A stretch of DNA of 64,000 nucleotides from Lentzea waywayandensis (GCF_900115955.1 NZ_FOYL01000001.1:620001-684000), one strand, 5' to 3'; shown: positions 16,247-25,576, numbered from the stretch's first letter. Translations and numbers: made by a program. The notes: generated by a model not told the origin, from the sequence alone.

Positions 16247-17711
16247 GCGGGTGGCGACCGACGACTCCCCCACCCCACCCACCACCGGCCTGGAAGGCCG
16301 CGTCTCCTCGGCGATCCGCTGGAGCGCCATCAACTCACTGCTGCAACGACTCGCCGCCGTCGGCATCAGCATCCTGCTCGCGCGCCTGATCGCGCCCGAG
16401 CAGTTCGGTGTCTTCGCGGTCGCCCTGGTCGTGCTCAACATCGTGCTGAGCGTGTCCGAGCTCGGCGTCAGCGCCGCCCTGGTCCGCCACAACGGCCCGA
16501 TCGAGGAGATGGCGCCGACCGTCACGACGCTGTCCCTCGCGTCCGGCACGCTGCTGGCGTTGATCTGCGCGGTCGGCGCTCCGTGGTTCTCCAACGCCAT
16601 GGACGCGCCGGAGGCCGCCGGGGTCATCCAGCTCATGTCGATCGCCCTCATCGTCGCGGGCGCGACCGCGGTGCCCGGCGCGATGATGCAGCGGAACTTC
16701 CGGCAGGACCACAAGTTCTACGCCGACACCGCCGCCTTCGTGGCGGGCACGGCCGTCGCGGTCGTGCTGGCGTTCATGGGCTTCGGCGCGTGGAGCCTCG
16801 CGTGGCAGCGGATCGCGCAGAACCTCTCCGCCGCGGTCATCATGTTCTGGCTGACCAAGGACAGGTTCCGGCCCGGCTGGAACGCCGTGCAGGCCAAGGA
16901 ACTGCTCGCGTTCGGCCTGCCGCTGGCCGGATCGAGCCTGCTGATCTTCGGTGTGATGAACGTCGACTACATCGTCGTCGGCGCGATGCTCGGCACCGTC
17001 CAGCTCGGCTTCTACCTGCTGGCGTTCAACCTCGCGAGCTGGCCGGTGGCGGCGTTCAGCGCCCCGGTCAGAAGCGTGTCGCTGGCCGCCTTCTCGAAGG
17101 TCCGCGAGGATCCCGAACTGTTCCAGAAGTCGTTCGGCCGTGCGCTGGGCCTCCTGGCGCTCGTCACGGTGCCCGCGTGCGTTCTCCTGGCCGCCTTGGC
17201 CGAACCGCTCATCCGCGTCGTCTACGGCGAGCGCTGGGCCCCCGCGGCGACGGCGCTGGCGTTGCTGGTGCTGCTCGGCGCGGTCCGGGTCGCCCTCGAG
17301 CTCGGCTACGACTTCCTCGCCTCAGCCGGACGGTCGCGAGCGATCCTCGTGATCCACGTGGTCTGGCTCGTCGCGCTGGTGCCGTTGCTGGCACTGGGCG
17401 CGCACTTCGACGGCATCCGCGGGGTCGCGGCGGCCCACGTGATCGTCGCCGTCCTGATCATCACGCCCGCGTACCTGGTCACGTTCAAGCCCTACGGCAT
17501 CCGTGCCGGCGCGCTGGGCACCAGGCTGCTCCGGCCGTTCCTCGGCGGGGTGCTGATGGTCGCGGTCGTGCTCGCGGTCCGGAACATGATCGACAGCGAG
17601 CTGCTGCAGATCCTCGTCGGCGGCGCGCTGTCCTGCCTCGCCTACGCGCTCGTGGTGTTCCCCATGCGACACGAAATCATTGCGGTGCTGAAGAAGAGGG
17701 CCGACGCGTGA
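16086..17711 (+). CDS. Wzx-type oligosaccharide flippase (MOP superfamily)
   Basis: About 541 residues from GTG 16086 (GTGA overlap with the upstream stop). The first ~70 residues are low-complexity and mostly built from 14-residue repeats; the true fold begins near EGRVSSAIRWSAINSLLQRL. Then follow about 12-14 membrane helices of the polysaccharide-transport (PF01943/PF13440) type, with LLARLIAPEQFGVFAVALV in helix 2 and FGLPLAGSSLLIFGVMNVDYIVVGAMLG in the second half. It would move lipid-linked repeat units across the membrane. The functional start may be any of several repeat-borne GTGs; the repetitive N-terminal tail is unusual for the family. Confidence 0.88.
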   Translation: MTAGDGSTDRQGRVVTAGDGSTDRQGRVVTAAGGSTDRQGRVVTAADDSADQPGRVATDDSPTPPTTGLEGRVSSAIRWSAINSLLQRLAAVGISILLARLIAPEQFGVFAVALVVLNIVLSVSELGVSAALVRHNGPIEEMAPTVTTLSLASGTLLALICAVGAPWFSNAMDAPEAAGVIQLMSIALIVAGATAVPGAMMQRNFRQDHKFYADTAAFVAGTAVAVVLAFMGFGAWSLAWQRIAQNLSAAVIMFWLTKDRFRPGWNAVQAKELLAFGLPLAGSSLLIFGVMNVDYIVVGAMLGTVQLGFYLLAFNLASWPVAAFSAPVRSVSLAAFSKVREDPELFQKSFGRALGLLALVTVPACVLLAALAEPLIRVVYGERWAPAATALALLVLLGAVRVALELGYDFLASAGRSRAILVIHVVWLVALVPLLALGAHFDGIRGVAAAHVIVAVLIITPAYLVTFKPYGIRAGALGTRLLRPFLGGVLMVAVVLAVRNMIDSELLQILVGGALSCLAYALVVFPMRHEIIAVLKKRADA

Positions 17712-18901
17712 GGCGACTGAGGCAGGTCACGAAGATCGTCCGCGAGCAGGGCGCGAAACAGCTCGGCGTGCGCCTGCTCACCGCGGCGACCCGCAGGCTC
17801 GGCGCCGAGGGCGAGGAACTGCCCGTGCGCCTCGAAGACGTCCGCAAGGCCGACGTCGAGGCGCGCAAGCCCGTGGTGATCCCGCCGATCCCCCAGGACG
17901 GCGAGCTCGTCGTCAACTGGGTCACCACTCCCCCGTCCAAGGGATCCGGCGGCCACACCACGATGTTCCGGCTCATCCGGCATCTGGAGTCGCTCGGCCA
18001 CCAGTGCAAGCTCTACCTGTACGACACGTTCGGCAACACCGTCGCCGACCTCGAACCCGGTATCAGGGAAGCGTTCCCGTTCTTCCAGGGCTCGATCCAC
18101 GACGTGACGGACGGCATGGCGGACGCGCACGCTGTCTTCGCGACGGCGTGGATCACCGCGTACCCGGCGTTCAACGACCCGTGCGCGGGCAAGAGGTTCT
18201 ACCTCGTGCAGGACTACGAACCGTGGTTCTACCCGTCCGGCGGCCTCTACGCGCTGGCGGAGAACACGTACCGGATGGGCATGCACGGCTTCACCGCCGG
18301 AAGGTTCCTCGCCGACAAGGTCCGCGACGAGCACGGCATGCCGGCCGACCACTTCGACTTCGGCTGCGACGCCGACAGGTACAAGCTCGGCGACGAGAAG
18401 CGTGACGGCATCGTCTTCTACGCCCGGCGCAAGGCACCGCGCAGGGCGTTCGAGCTCGGCGTGCTCGCGCTGGAGGTCTTCGCCGAGAAGCACCCGGACC
18501 TCAAGATCCACGTCTACGGCGAGAAGATCGGCGATCTCGGGCCGCAGTTCGTCGACCACGGCCTGGTCACGCCCGACGACCTCAACGCCATCTACAACCG
18601 TTGCTTCGCCGGGTTGTCGCTGTCGATGACCAACGTGTCCCTCGTGCCGCACGAGATGCTCGCGGCCGGCTGCGTTCCCGTGGTGAACGACGCGCACTTC
18701 AACCGCGTGGTCCTGGACAACGACCACGTCCGGTACGCGACACCCACCCCGCACTCACTGGCGCGTGCTTTGTCCGAAGTGGTCACATCGCCGGACTTCG
18801 ACGCGGTCGCCCGTGCGGCCGCGTCCAGTGTGGAGGGACGTTCCTGGGATGCGGCAGGCCATGAACTGGAAAAGGTGCTCCGCCGCGAACTCGCCACATG
18901 A
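17708..18901 (+). CDS. WsaF-like rhamnosyltransferase (GT4/GT-B)
   Basis: A 397-residue enzyme with the start of the WsaF group: an N-terminal extension, then VNWVTTPPSKGSGGHTTMFR around residues 68-87, followed by FYLVQDYEPWFYPSG and a donor-binding domain (GIVFYARRKAPRRAFELGV ... LSLSMTNVSLVPHEMLAAG). WsaF forms beta-1,2-rhamnose linkages in an S-layer glycan, so a rhamnosyl role is plausible here. The GTG at 17708 overlaps the flippase stop in a GTGA, giving a three-gene translationally coupled chain from 15046. Confidence 0.84.
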   Translation: MRRLRQVTKIVREQGAKQLGVRLLTAATRRLGAEGEELPVRLEDVRKADVEARKPVVIPPIPQDGELVVNWVTTPPSKGSGGHTTMFRLIRHLESLGHQCKLYLYDTFGNTVADLEPGIREAFPFFQGSIHDVTDGMADAHAVFATAWITAYPAFNDPCAGKRFYLVQDYEPWFYPSGGLYALAENTYRMGMHGFTAGRFLADKVRDEHGMPADHFDFGCDADRYKLGDEKRDGIVFYARRKAPRRAFELGVLALEVFAEKHPDLKIHVYGEKIGDLGPQFVDHGLVTPDDLNAIYNRCFAGLSLSMTNVSLVPHEMLAAGCVPVVNDAHFNRVVLDNDHVRYATPTPHSLARALSEVVTSPDFDAVARAAASSVEGRSWDAAGHELEKVLRRELAT

Positions 18902-18917
18902 CTCGCGAGGACGTTCT

Positions 18918-19883
18918 TCACATGACCGGAGACGGCGAAGTGGCGTCCGTGATCAGCACCCTGGCGTTCTGCGACCCGTCCGCGGGCACCACGTGAACCG
19001 CGGGCAGCTTGGCGTCCTTGGGCACCGCGGCGAACGCGAGCTCCGTCTCGGTGAGCCACGTCGCCTGGTCGTCGATGCCGGCCGTGCCGGGCAGCCGCTT
19101 CTCCGTGTTGGTCGCGAGGTCGAGCACCGCGAGGTCCCACGGCCCGAGACGGCCGATGCGCTTCTTGTACGCGACCTTCGTGCCGTCCGGCGACAGCGAC
19201 GGGCACTCCGCGTCACGACGCAACGACGTCACGGACCTGGTCGTCAGATCGCCCTTCACCAGCCAGGTGAAACCACCGCTCGCGAGCGTCGCGTAGAAGG
19301 TCCTGTCATCGGAACCGACCGTCAGACCCCAGTAGTTGGCGTCACTCGCGGTGAGCAGAGCACCCTCCACAGTGGCGGCGAAGTGTTCGAGCGATTCCAC
19401 GGTCTCGCCGGTGCGCACGTCGAAGAATCCGGTGCGGGTGGAGAAGCCGCCGGGAACCGAGTACGAGTCGCCGGTGACGAAACTCGTCCAGGACACCACG
19501 TTCCCGGACTGCGACACCTTCGCGCGGCTCGGGATGCCGGGCAGCGCGATGGTCTTGACCGGCTTGCCGCCGCGACTCACCTCGGCCGCGTAGGTCGGGC
19601 CGGGACCGGCGAGCTTGAGGCACACGCTGGTGCCGCCGGCGGCGTAAAACCGCTGGCAGGCGAGCTCCGTCTGGGTGCGGGCGCCGCCGTCGGCGAGCTT
19701 CTCGACACGGTTCTGGCCACCGGCGAGGTCGACGAACAGAAGATCGCCGACCTTGGCCTGCGTCACCTGTTCGGTGCCGCCCGACTGCTTCGCGTCGGTG
19801 GCCGCCGTGACGACGTAAGCCGTTGTCCCGCCGATGACCACGAGAATGGCCGCGACGGTCACGGTCAGACGTCCTGCACGCAT
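18918..19883 (-). CDS. Exported TolB-like beta-propeller protein
   Basis: A 321-residue protein with an N-terminal signal-anchor (RLTVTVAAILVVIGGTTAYVV) and a body of beta-propeller blades, for example CPSLSPDGTKVAYKKRIG and ATWLTETELAFAAVP, of the WD40/PD40 type. ATG 19883 is preceded by AGGAGG; an upstream in-frame ATG at 19910 lacks such a site. Transcribed against the glycosyltransferases and divergent from the Wzz gene, so it may be an envelope accessory factor of the polysaccharide system. No enzyme motif is seen. Confidence 0.78.
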   Translation of the reverse strand: MRAGRLTVTVAAILVVIGGTTAYVVTAATDAKQSGGTEQVTQAKVGDLLFVDLAGGQNRVEKLADGGARTQTELACQRFYAAGGTSVCLKLAGPGPTYAAEVSRGGKPVKTIALPGIPSRAKVSQSGNVVSWTSFVTGDSYSVPGGFSTRTGFFDVRTGETVESLEHFAATVEGALLTASDANYWGLTVGSDDRTFYATLASGGFTWLVKGDLTTRSVTSLRRDAECPSLSPDGTKVAYKKRIGRLGPWDLAVLDLATNTEKRLPGTAGIDDQATWLTETELAFAAVPKDAKLPAVHVVPADGSQNARVLITDATSPSPVM

Positions 19884-20020
19884 GCTGCCTCCTGGTTTCC
19901 ACCTGTTCATCGCCGTACAGCTACGGCCTGTAACAGTTGGCAGCTCACCCCGATTTTCAAAGCAGGCGATACCCTACGAACATTGCGTTCGCAATACCGA
20001 GCCGCGGATCGGGGATTTTG
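19884..20020. promoter_or_regulatory. Divergent promoter region before wzz-type gene
   Basis: 137 bases between the exported beta-propeller gene and the chain-length gene, with reduced GC around 19945-20015. It should carry promoters in both directions. No operator or riboswitch fold is apparent. Confidence 0.4.
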
Positions 20021-20878
20021 ATGGACTTCTGGGGAACCGTACGAGTGCTGCGGCGGCGGTGGTACATCGCCCTCCCCGCAGTGCTGCTCACGGGCATCCT
20101 CGCGCTGTACGTCTACATCTCGGTACCCACCCGGTACGAGTCGAGCGGCGTGCTGGTCCTCACCTCCCCCGCGGCAGGCGGCCGGTACACGGCGAACACC
20201 AAGCCCGAGGACGTCGTCAGGGTCAACCCGCTGCTCCAGTTCGACGGCAGCCTCACGACCACCGCGCAGATCCTCACCCAGGTGCTCGGCGACCCGAAGA
20301 CGGCGGAGGAACTGGCGGGCAAGGGCTCGACGTCCGTCTACACCGCGAACACCGGCCCGGTCGGCGGCCCGCTGCTGTTCATCACGACCGAGTCGGACTC
20401 GGCCGAGTCGGCGGAAGGCCTCGTCGGCAAGGTGCTCGAGAAGACCGTGGCCGAGCTCGCGGCGCAGCAGAAGGCGTTGAACGCGCCCGAACAGACGTTC
20501 ATCACCGCGCAGATCCTCGTGAAGCCGACGACGGCGTCGGCCAAGATCGGCGGCAAGGTCCGGTACGTCGGCGCGGCCACGGTCGTGTTGCTGCTGCTGA
20601 CGCTCGCCTCGACGTTCGCCGCCGACTCGATCCTGCTCAGGGCCAAGCGCCGCAAGGACAAGGAAGCCAAAGACGGCAAGGACGCCAAGGACCCGGCACC
20701 GTCCGAAAAGGAGACGACGCCGCAGCCCGTTCCGCCGATCCGTCCGGGGCCGCCGCACAACGGCAACGGCGGCGCACCGCAGCGGCCCATGCCCCAGGGC
20801 ATCCCGAACGCGCACCAGAAGACCGTCATCATCGCCGCACCCAAGCCAGACCCAGCATGGCCGACGAAAGACGACTGA
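20021..20878 (+). CDS. Wzz-type polysaccharide copolymerase / chain-length regulator
   Basis: A 285-residue protein with one N-terminal membrane helix (WYIALPAVLLTGILALYVYI), a periplasm-facing domain (residues ~35-185) and a second helix (YVGAATVVLLLLTLASTFAAD) near residue 190. This is the Wzz/CapA-like polysaccharide copolymerase topology. The cytoplasmic tail is Lys/Asp- then Pro-rich, with no Walker motifs or Tyr cluster, so no BY-kinase activity. ATG 20021 has GGGGAT upstream. The polymerase gene starts 22 bases before this stop, so the two are coupled and probably act together in length control. Confidence 0.85.
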   Translation: MDFWGTVRVLRRRWYIALPAVLLTGILALYVYISVPTRYESSGVLVLTSPAAGGRYTANTKPEDVVRVNPLLQFDGSLTTTAQILTQVLGDPKTAEELAGKGSTSVYTANTGPVGGPLLFITTESDSAESAEGLVGKVLEKTVAELAAQQKALNAPEQTFITAQILVKPTTASAKIGGKVRYVGAATVVLLLLTLASTFAADSILLRAKRRKDKEAKDGKDAKDPAPSEKETTPQPVPPIRPGPPHNGNGGAPQRPMPQGIPNAHQKTVIIAAPKPDPAWPTKDD

Positions 20879-22185
20879 CCGCCCAGCGAGCCGACGGCGC
20901 CACACTGCTCATCTTCTACATGGTGGCGCTGCTCGTCGTCCCCGCCCGGTTCACGATCGCGTTCGTCCCGATCACGCTGCCGCCGGCGTTGTTCGTGGCG
21001 ATGTGCCTCGCCGTGGTGTGGTTCGCCGCGCACCTCGTCGACCACCTGGGCATGGCCAAGGGCCGCAACGCCGTCCGCACGGTCCTCGCGATCTACGTGA
21101 TGCTGCACCTGATGACGTACGCCCTCGCGACGCGGCGCTACCTGCCGATCGACGAGCTGTCGGTGTCGGACTCGGCCCTGATCCGGGTCGTGTCGATGGC
21201 GGCGCTCGCTGTGTTCATCGTCGACGCGGTCCGCAGCGGTGAACGCCTGAGCCGCGCGCTGCGGGTGATGGTGGCGTGTCTGACGGTCAGCGCGTTCGTC
21301 GGCCTGTTCCAGTTCGGACTGGGCCTCGACCTGGCCTCGTACATCACGCTGCCGGGCCTGCGCGTGCAGGACAACGGCTACTCGGCGCTGGAGTCGAGGT
21401 CGATCTTCTTCCGCCCGGCCGGCACCGTGAACCACCCGATCGAGTTCGGCCTGGTCTGCGTGCTGGGCGTGCCGTTCGCCGCGCACTTCGTGTTCCAGGC
21501 GAAGGACAAGGGCGAACCCGTCGGCCGCTGGTGGATGGCGCTGTCACTGCTGGCGCTGATGGCGATCCTGTCGCTGTCCCGCACGGCCATCATCGGCCTT
21601 GTGGTGACGGGCATCGTGATGGCCATCCTGCTCCCCCGCGAACGCGGCCTGCCGCTGCTCGGCGTCGGCGCGGTGTTCCTGGGCGGCGCCTCCGTCGTCG
21701 TGCCGGGCCTGTTCGGCACGGTCACCTCGATGTTCTCCAACATCGAGGACGACCCGTCGTTCCAGGGCCGCACCAAGGACTACGACGGCGCGTGGCTGGA
21801 GATCGCCAAACATCCCTGGCTGGGCCGCGGTTTCGGCACGTTCCTGCCCTCGAAGTACACGATCCTCGACAACCAGTACCTGCTGACGATGATCGAGAAC
21901 GGCTACCTGGGCCTGATCGCGTTCGTCCTGCTGTTCCTCGGCGGCATCTTCGCGGCGCTGCGGGCCCGCGCGCTGTCGAAGGACGAGGGGGTGCGCGGGA
22001 TCGCCATGTGCCTGGTGGCCGCGATGCTGACGTCCGCTCTGGGCGCCGCCACGTTCGACGAGCTCGCGTTCAGCGTCGCGACCGGCATGACGTTCATGCT
22101 GATAGGCGTGTCCGGGGCGTTGCTGCGCATAGCCAGACAGGAGGCCGCCGAACGCAAGGCGGCCGAGGTCAGTCCAGCCAGCTGA
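20857..22185 (+). CDS. O-antigen ligase/polymerase-like membrane protein (Wzy/WaaL)
   Basis: A 442-residue protein with about 10-12 membrane helices. The Wzy_C signature region is visible: FFRPAGTVNHPIEFGLV, then the LSLSRTAIIGLV segment, and a large external loop (residues ~290-340) with HPWLGRGFGTFLPSKYTILDNQYL, containing the conserved His/Arg and Asn-Gln residues of the family. It would polymerise or ligate undecaprenyl-linked units. The start ATG 20857 lies inside the copolymerase gene. Its 3' end overlaps the convergent DUF397 gene by 17 bases, with no terminator between them. Confidence 0.87.
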   Translation: MADERRLTAQRADGATLLIFYMVALLVVPARFTIAFVPITLPPALFVAMCLAVVWFAAHLVDHLGMAKGRNAVRTVLAIYVMLHLMTYALATRRYLPIDELSVSDSALIRVVSMAALAVFIVDAVRSGERLSRALRVMVACLTVSAFVGLFQFGLGLDLASYITLPGLRVQDNGYSALESRSIFFRPAGTVNHPIEFGLVCVLGVPFAAHFVFQAKDKGEPVGRWWMALSLLALMAILSLSRTAIIGLVVTGIVMAILLPRERGLPLLGVGAVFLGGASVVVPGLFGTVTSMFSNIEDDPSFQGRTKDYDGAWLEIAKHPWLGRGFGTFLPSKYTILDNQYLLTMIENGYLGLIAFVLLFLGGIFAALRARALSKDEGVRGIAMCLVAAMLTSALGAATFDELAFSVATGMTFMLIGVSGALLRIARQEAAERKAAEVSPAS

Positions 22186-22345
22186 GCAGGCTCTGCCAGG
22201 CAGGGGCGGAGAACGCGAGGACGTCGCCGCTCGCGTTCTTCGAGTCCCGCACCAACGCGTCGTCGGCGAAGGCGACCTCGACACAGGCACTGTCAGTTGA
22301 GCTGCCGCTGTAGGAGCTCTTACGCCAGGTCCGTTCGGTGATCAT
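22169..22345 (-). CDS. DUF397 domain protein
   Basis: 58 residues: MITERTWRKSSYSGSSTDSA, then CVEVAF and DSKNASGDVLAFSAPAW. This is the complete DUF397 pattern (WRKSSYS, CVEVA, VRDSK, L.F....W). Such proteins are almost always encoded next to an XRE regulator with a DUF5753 domain, as here: its start overlaps the regulator's 3' end by 26 bases. Pairs of this kind have been linked to developmental control in Streptomyces (for example BldB/WhiJ-like loci). The partner gene ends at 22320. Confidence 0.92.
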   Translation of the reverse strand: MITERTWRKSSYSGSSTDSACVEVAFADDALVRDSKNASGDVLAFSAPAWQSLLSWLD

Positions 22346-23171
22346 GAAGATCCTCTCGAAGTCCGCTGACGTACTCCGCCAGCATGCTCCGAGATTGTTC
22401 CGCATCCAGGGCTGCCGCATCCAACCGCTCGAAGAACTTCCTGCTCGACGCGACGGCTGAAGGCTCCTGCGCGAACACCTTCGCCAGATCGGTCTCCGTG
22501 TAGGCCAGTGGCGACGCCTTGCCGAACTCGAACAGTTGGAGCGGCGTCTTGAGCGCAAGGCCGACTTCGTCCGCTGGCACGATCCGTACGAAGTCCGCGT
22601 TGAAGAGCAGGCGGAGGTACTGGTCTTCCATGGTTTTCGCGTCGCCGACTCGCAACCGCAGCGCCAGTTCGTGCACGTAGAACACGCACTCCGGGCGGTA
22701 GGGGCGCCGCCAGATGTTCTGCCGCTCCATGCGGACCTCGACGCCCTTCTCGATGGCTTCCAGCGATTCACAACCGGCGTGCCTGAACAGTGCGCGCACA
22801 AAAGCCTCTGTTTGGAGAAGGCCGGGGATCGACAAGATCTCGTAGCTGAAGATCTTGGTGGCCATCGCCTCGACCATGGCGAGCGTGCGCAGGTTCTCTG
22901 GCACCTGGGCGAAGTACAGGTCGAAGGCGTGGCGGTACCGATCGGCGAAGTCCTGCAGGAATTCGATGCCTTTACCGCACGTCGCCAGGTACTGGGCGAG
23001 GTCGACCTCGGTGGGCCTGGCCTTGCCGGTCTCGATGTTCGACACCTTGCTCGGGTCCCACCCGAGTTGGACGGCCATCGCACGGCCTCCGAAGCTGGTG
23101 TTGTTCTCCCGCAACCTGCGCAGCTCGTCGCCCAGATCCCGGCTGTACGCAGTAGAGATGATCGCAGTCAT
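22320..23171 (-). CDS. XRE-family regulator with DUF5753 domain
   Basis: A 283-residue protein with an N-terminal helix-turn-helix (LGDELRRLRENNTSFGGRAM, then LGWDPSKVSNIETGKARP) and a C-terminal DUF5753 ligand-like domain (IPGLLQTEAFVRALF; RMERQNIW). ATG 23171 is chosen over an upstream in-frame ATG at 23204 because the HTH starts soon after it. It forms a typical actinobacterial couple with the overlapping DUF397 gene and may repress or activate it. It marks the left edge of the accessory segment lying between the polysaccharide arms. Confidence 0.9.
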   Translation of the reverse strand: MTAIISTAYSRDLGDELRRLRENNTSFGGRAMAVQLGWDPSKVSNIETGKARPTEVDLAQYLATCGKGIEFLQDFADRYRHAFDLYFAQVPENLRTLAMVEAMATKIFSYEILSIPGLLQTEAFVRALFRHAGCESLEAIEKGVEVRMERQNIWRRPYRPECVFYVHELALRLRVGDAKTMEDQYLRLLFNADFVRIVPADEVGLALKTPLQLFEFGKASPLAYTETDLAKVFAQEPSAVASSRKFFERLDAAALDAEQSRSMLAEYVSGLREDLHDHRTDLA

Positions 23172-23319
23172 GCTCTTGGACCGTAACCGTTGAAGTAACT
23201 CCAAAGAACGGCTCGTTCGGGTGAAAACGGAGCAGATGCGTCACGTATCCAGAGGGATACGGCACACAAATAGCGCCATAGGGCCTGACCTGCCCTTTCA
23301 CCCCATCGTGGAATGGAAT

Positions 23320-23335
23320 TCGAACACATGTTCAT
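23320..23335. promoter_or_regulatory. LexA-type SOS box before the HNH gene
   Basis: TCGAAC-ACAT-GTTCAT, 4 of 4 in each GAAC/GTTC core and 10 of 12 to the actinobacterial consensus TCGAAC-N4-GTTCGA. It ends 14 bases before the ATG of the HNH gene, a position that would block transcription initiation. 13E12-family genes of Mycobacterium are known to carry SOS boxes. Confidence 0.7.
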
Positions 23336-23349
23336 GCCACGATGGACGC

Positions 23350-24531
23350 ATGTCAGCCCTCGGTCTCGCCTCCCCGCTTGAGCTCCTCGACGAGCTCAGG
23401 CGGAAGGTCCGTGCGCTGCACCAGCTTCAGTTCCAGGTGCTGGAGATCGTCGGCGCACTGGATCAGCAGGGCGCGGCGGAGTCGTTGGGCTACAAGGATC
23501 TGATCGAACTCTTCAAGCACACGCTGCGCTGGGATCCCAGGCTCTCACGCCGCAAACTCGCGCAGGCCAAGGCTTTGTGCCCGGCCGTGACCCCGAGCGG
23601 GGCGAAGGTGGAGCCGATGCTCCCGCTGGCAGCGGCGGCAATGGCCACCGGAGATCTGTCCGAGGACCACATCGACGTGGTGGCAGAGGCGATGGCAGGT
23701 CTGCCCGCCATCGCCGAGGTCCACCTCGTCGACTACGCCCAGCAGCACGAACCCCGATCGGCCAAGGCGTTCTACAAGGAGCTCGCCTACCGCCTGGATC
23801 AGGACGGCCCAGAACCGAAGGATCCCGAGCCGGCGCAGCCGCGCAACGTGGTGCGCCGTCAGTGGAAGAGCGGCCGCTACCACCTCTTCGCCGACGTGGA
23901 CGCCGAGACCGGCGCCAAGCTCGACGCGTTGATCGACCCGCTGGCCAAGCCCGGACCCGCCGACCTCCGCTTCGCGCCGGAGCGCGAGGGCGACGCGTTC
24001 TGCGAAGTGATCGACCTCGCGATGCGCGCCGGCCATCAGCACATCAGCGGCGGCGAACGTGTCCAGCTCACCGTCACCCTCGACTACGACAAGCTCCGGA
24101 CCGGCATCGGCACCGCCCGCCTGGACAACGGCGAGCAGATCCCGATGCACCAGGTCCGCAAGATCGCCTGCGATGCGGCCGTCATCCCCATGCTGCTCGG
24201 CACCCGCTCCCAGGTCCACGACGTGGGCCGCAGAACCAGGACCATCAACGCGGGCCTGCGCCGAGTCCTCATCGCCAGAGACAAAGGCTGCACCTTCCCA
24301 GGCTGCGACCGCCCACCCAGCCACTGCGAAGCCCACCACATCCAGCACTGGTCCAACGGCGGCAGGACCGACCTCGGCAACCTGGCTCTGCTCTGCCGCC
24401 GCCACCACGACTTGGTCCACTACTCCGACTGGCAACTCCACATGGCCAACGGCATGCCGGCCTACCGCCCACCGGCCTACGTAGACCCCCACCGCACACC
24501 ACGCCACAACCAGATCCACGCAGTCGCCTGA
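23350..24531 (+). CDS. DUF222/13E12-family HNH endonuclease domain protein
   Basis: A 393-residue protein of the 13E12 repeat family. The helical DUF222 domain covers residues ~5-260, and the C-terminal HNH domain reads GCTFPGCDRPPSHCEAHHIQ, then NLALLCRRHHDLVH, with the paired cysteines and histidines that bind Zn and the catalytic His. ATG 23350 follows the LexA-type box. These genes are multicopy in many actinobacteria and may be mobile or damage-responsive nucleases; the biological role is unknown. Confidence 0.93.
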   Translation: MSALGLASPLELLDELRRKVRALHQLQFQVLEIVGALDQQGAAESLGYKDLIELFKHTLRWDPRLSRRKLAQAKALCPAVTPSGAKVEPMLPLAAAAMATGDLSEDHIDVVAEAMAGLPAIAEVHLVDYAQQHEPRSAKAFYKELAYRLDQDGPEPKDPEPAQPRNVVRRQWKSGRYHLFADVDAETGAKLDALIDPLAKPGPADLRFAPEREGDAFCEVIDLAMRAGHQHISGGERVQLTVTLDYDKLRTGIGTARLDNGEQIPMHQVRKIACDAAVIPMLLGTRSQVHDVGRRTRTINAGLRRVLIARDKGCTFPGCDRPPSHCEAHHIQHWSNGGRTDLGNLALLCRRHHDLVHYSDWQLHMANGMPAYRPPAYVDPHRTPRHNQIHAVA

Positions 24532-24625
24532 CCCGCACCCAGCCCTCACGGCCCGCTCGGCCGAGCTGTGCCACCCACCAACTCCGCCGCCCCACTGTCC
24601 ATGGCGCCTGACCTGTGCGTTCACC

Positions 24626-25576
24626 TCAGCCGGAGACAATGATGACGTGCTTGCCCAGGACGCCGCCGCGTTCGAAGGCCTCGTGCGCGGTCGCGATGTC
24701 GGTCAGCGGATACACGCTGTGCACCACGGGGCGGAGCGCGCCGGACGTGACGTGGTCGGCCAGGTCGTCCAGCACGGCGTAGCCGGGATTGGCGCTGAAC
24801 GTGCGGATGCGCCGGGAGCCGTGGACGCTCGACATCGCGATCGCGGCCAGGGCGGGGCCGGAGAGCGCGATGGTGACCATCCGGCCGCCCTTGGCGAGCC
24901 TGCGGCGATACCGCGGCAACTCGGAGCCGACCGTGTCGACGATGACGTCGAACGGTCCGATCTGATCCGGGGTGGTGGTGCCGTGGTCCAGGACCACGTC
25001 GGCCCCCAGACCACGGAGTGCCTCGGCGTGGCGGTCGCGGGCCAGTGCGGTGACGTGGCCGCCCATCGCGTGGGCCAGTTGCACGGCCGCGGTGCCCACG
25101 CCGCCGGCCGCGCCCCGGACCAGGACCCGCTCACCTTCGGCCAGTCCCACGCTGTCGCGCAACGCGATCAGCGCCGTGCTGCCCGCGACGACCAGGGACG
25201 CCGCCTCGACCGCCGACACACCCGCCGGAGCGGGACTGATGCGGTCGGCGGCGACCACGACGTACTCGGCCGCTCCCGCGACGGTGTGCCGTTGGCGGGG
25301 GTGCACCATGCCCCACACGCGGTCCCCGGCGCGGTAGCTCTCGACGCCGGAGCCGGTCGTGACGACGACGCCGGTGAAGTCCAGGCCGACACCGATCGGG
25401 AACGTGCGGCCCGACACCATCTTCAGCCCACCGGCCCGCACGATCGTGTCGTGTCCGTTCACGCTGGCGGCCTCGACCCGCACCAGGACCTCGCCCGTAC
25501 CGGGAGAGGGCCGGTCGACCTCGACGAGCCGAAGGACGTCCGGTGCTCCGAAGCTCGTGATCTGTGCGGCCTTCAT
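24626..25576 (-). CDS. NADPH:quinone reductase-like zinc-independent alcohol dehydrogenase (MDR)
   Basis: A 316-residue medium-chain reductase. The N-terminal catalytic domain has VEVDRPSPGTGEVLVRVEA and GLDFTGVVV; the cofactor domain has RVLVRGAAGGVGTAAVQLAH. No Zn-binding Cys cluster is seen, so it belongs to the quinone oxidoreductase branch. ATG 25576 is preceded by GGAGGAAACACGAC. It is divergent from an XRE/MmyB regulator across a 131-bp gap that contains a palindromic operator candidate, an arrangement typical of a redox-responsive reductase controlled by its neighbour. Confidence 0.92.
   Translation of the reverse strand: MKAAQITSFGAPDVLRLVEVDRPSPGTGEVLVRVEAASVNGHDTIVRAGGLKMVSGRTFPIGVGLDFTGVVVTTGSGVESYRAGDRVWGMVHPRQRHTVAGAAEYVVVAADRISPAPAGVSAVEAASLVVAGSTALIALRDSVGLAEGERVLVRGAAGGVGTAAVQLAHAMGGHVTALARDRHAEALRGLGADVVLDHGTTTPDQIGPFDVIVDTVGSELPRYRRRLAKGGRMVTIALSGPALAAIAMSSVHGSRRIRTFSANPGYAVLDDLADHVTSGALRPVVHSVYPLTDIATAHEAFERGGVLGKHVIIVSG

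Noticed and set aside
23206..23218. Second LexA-like half-site pair GAAC/GTTC
   Set aside because: The spacer is 5 bases instead of 4, which breaks the symmetry LexA needs.
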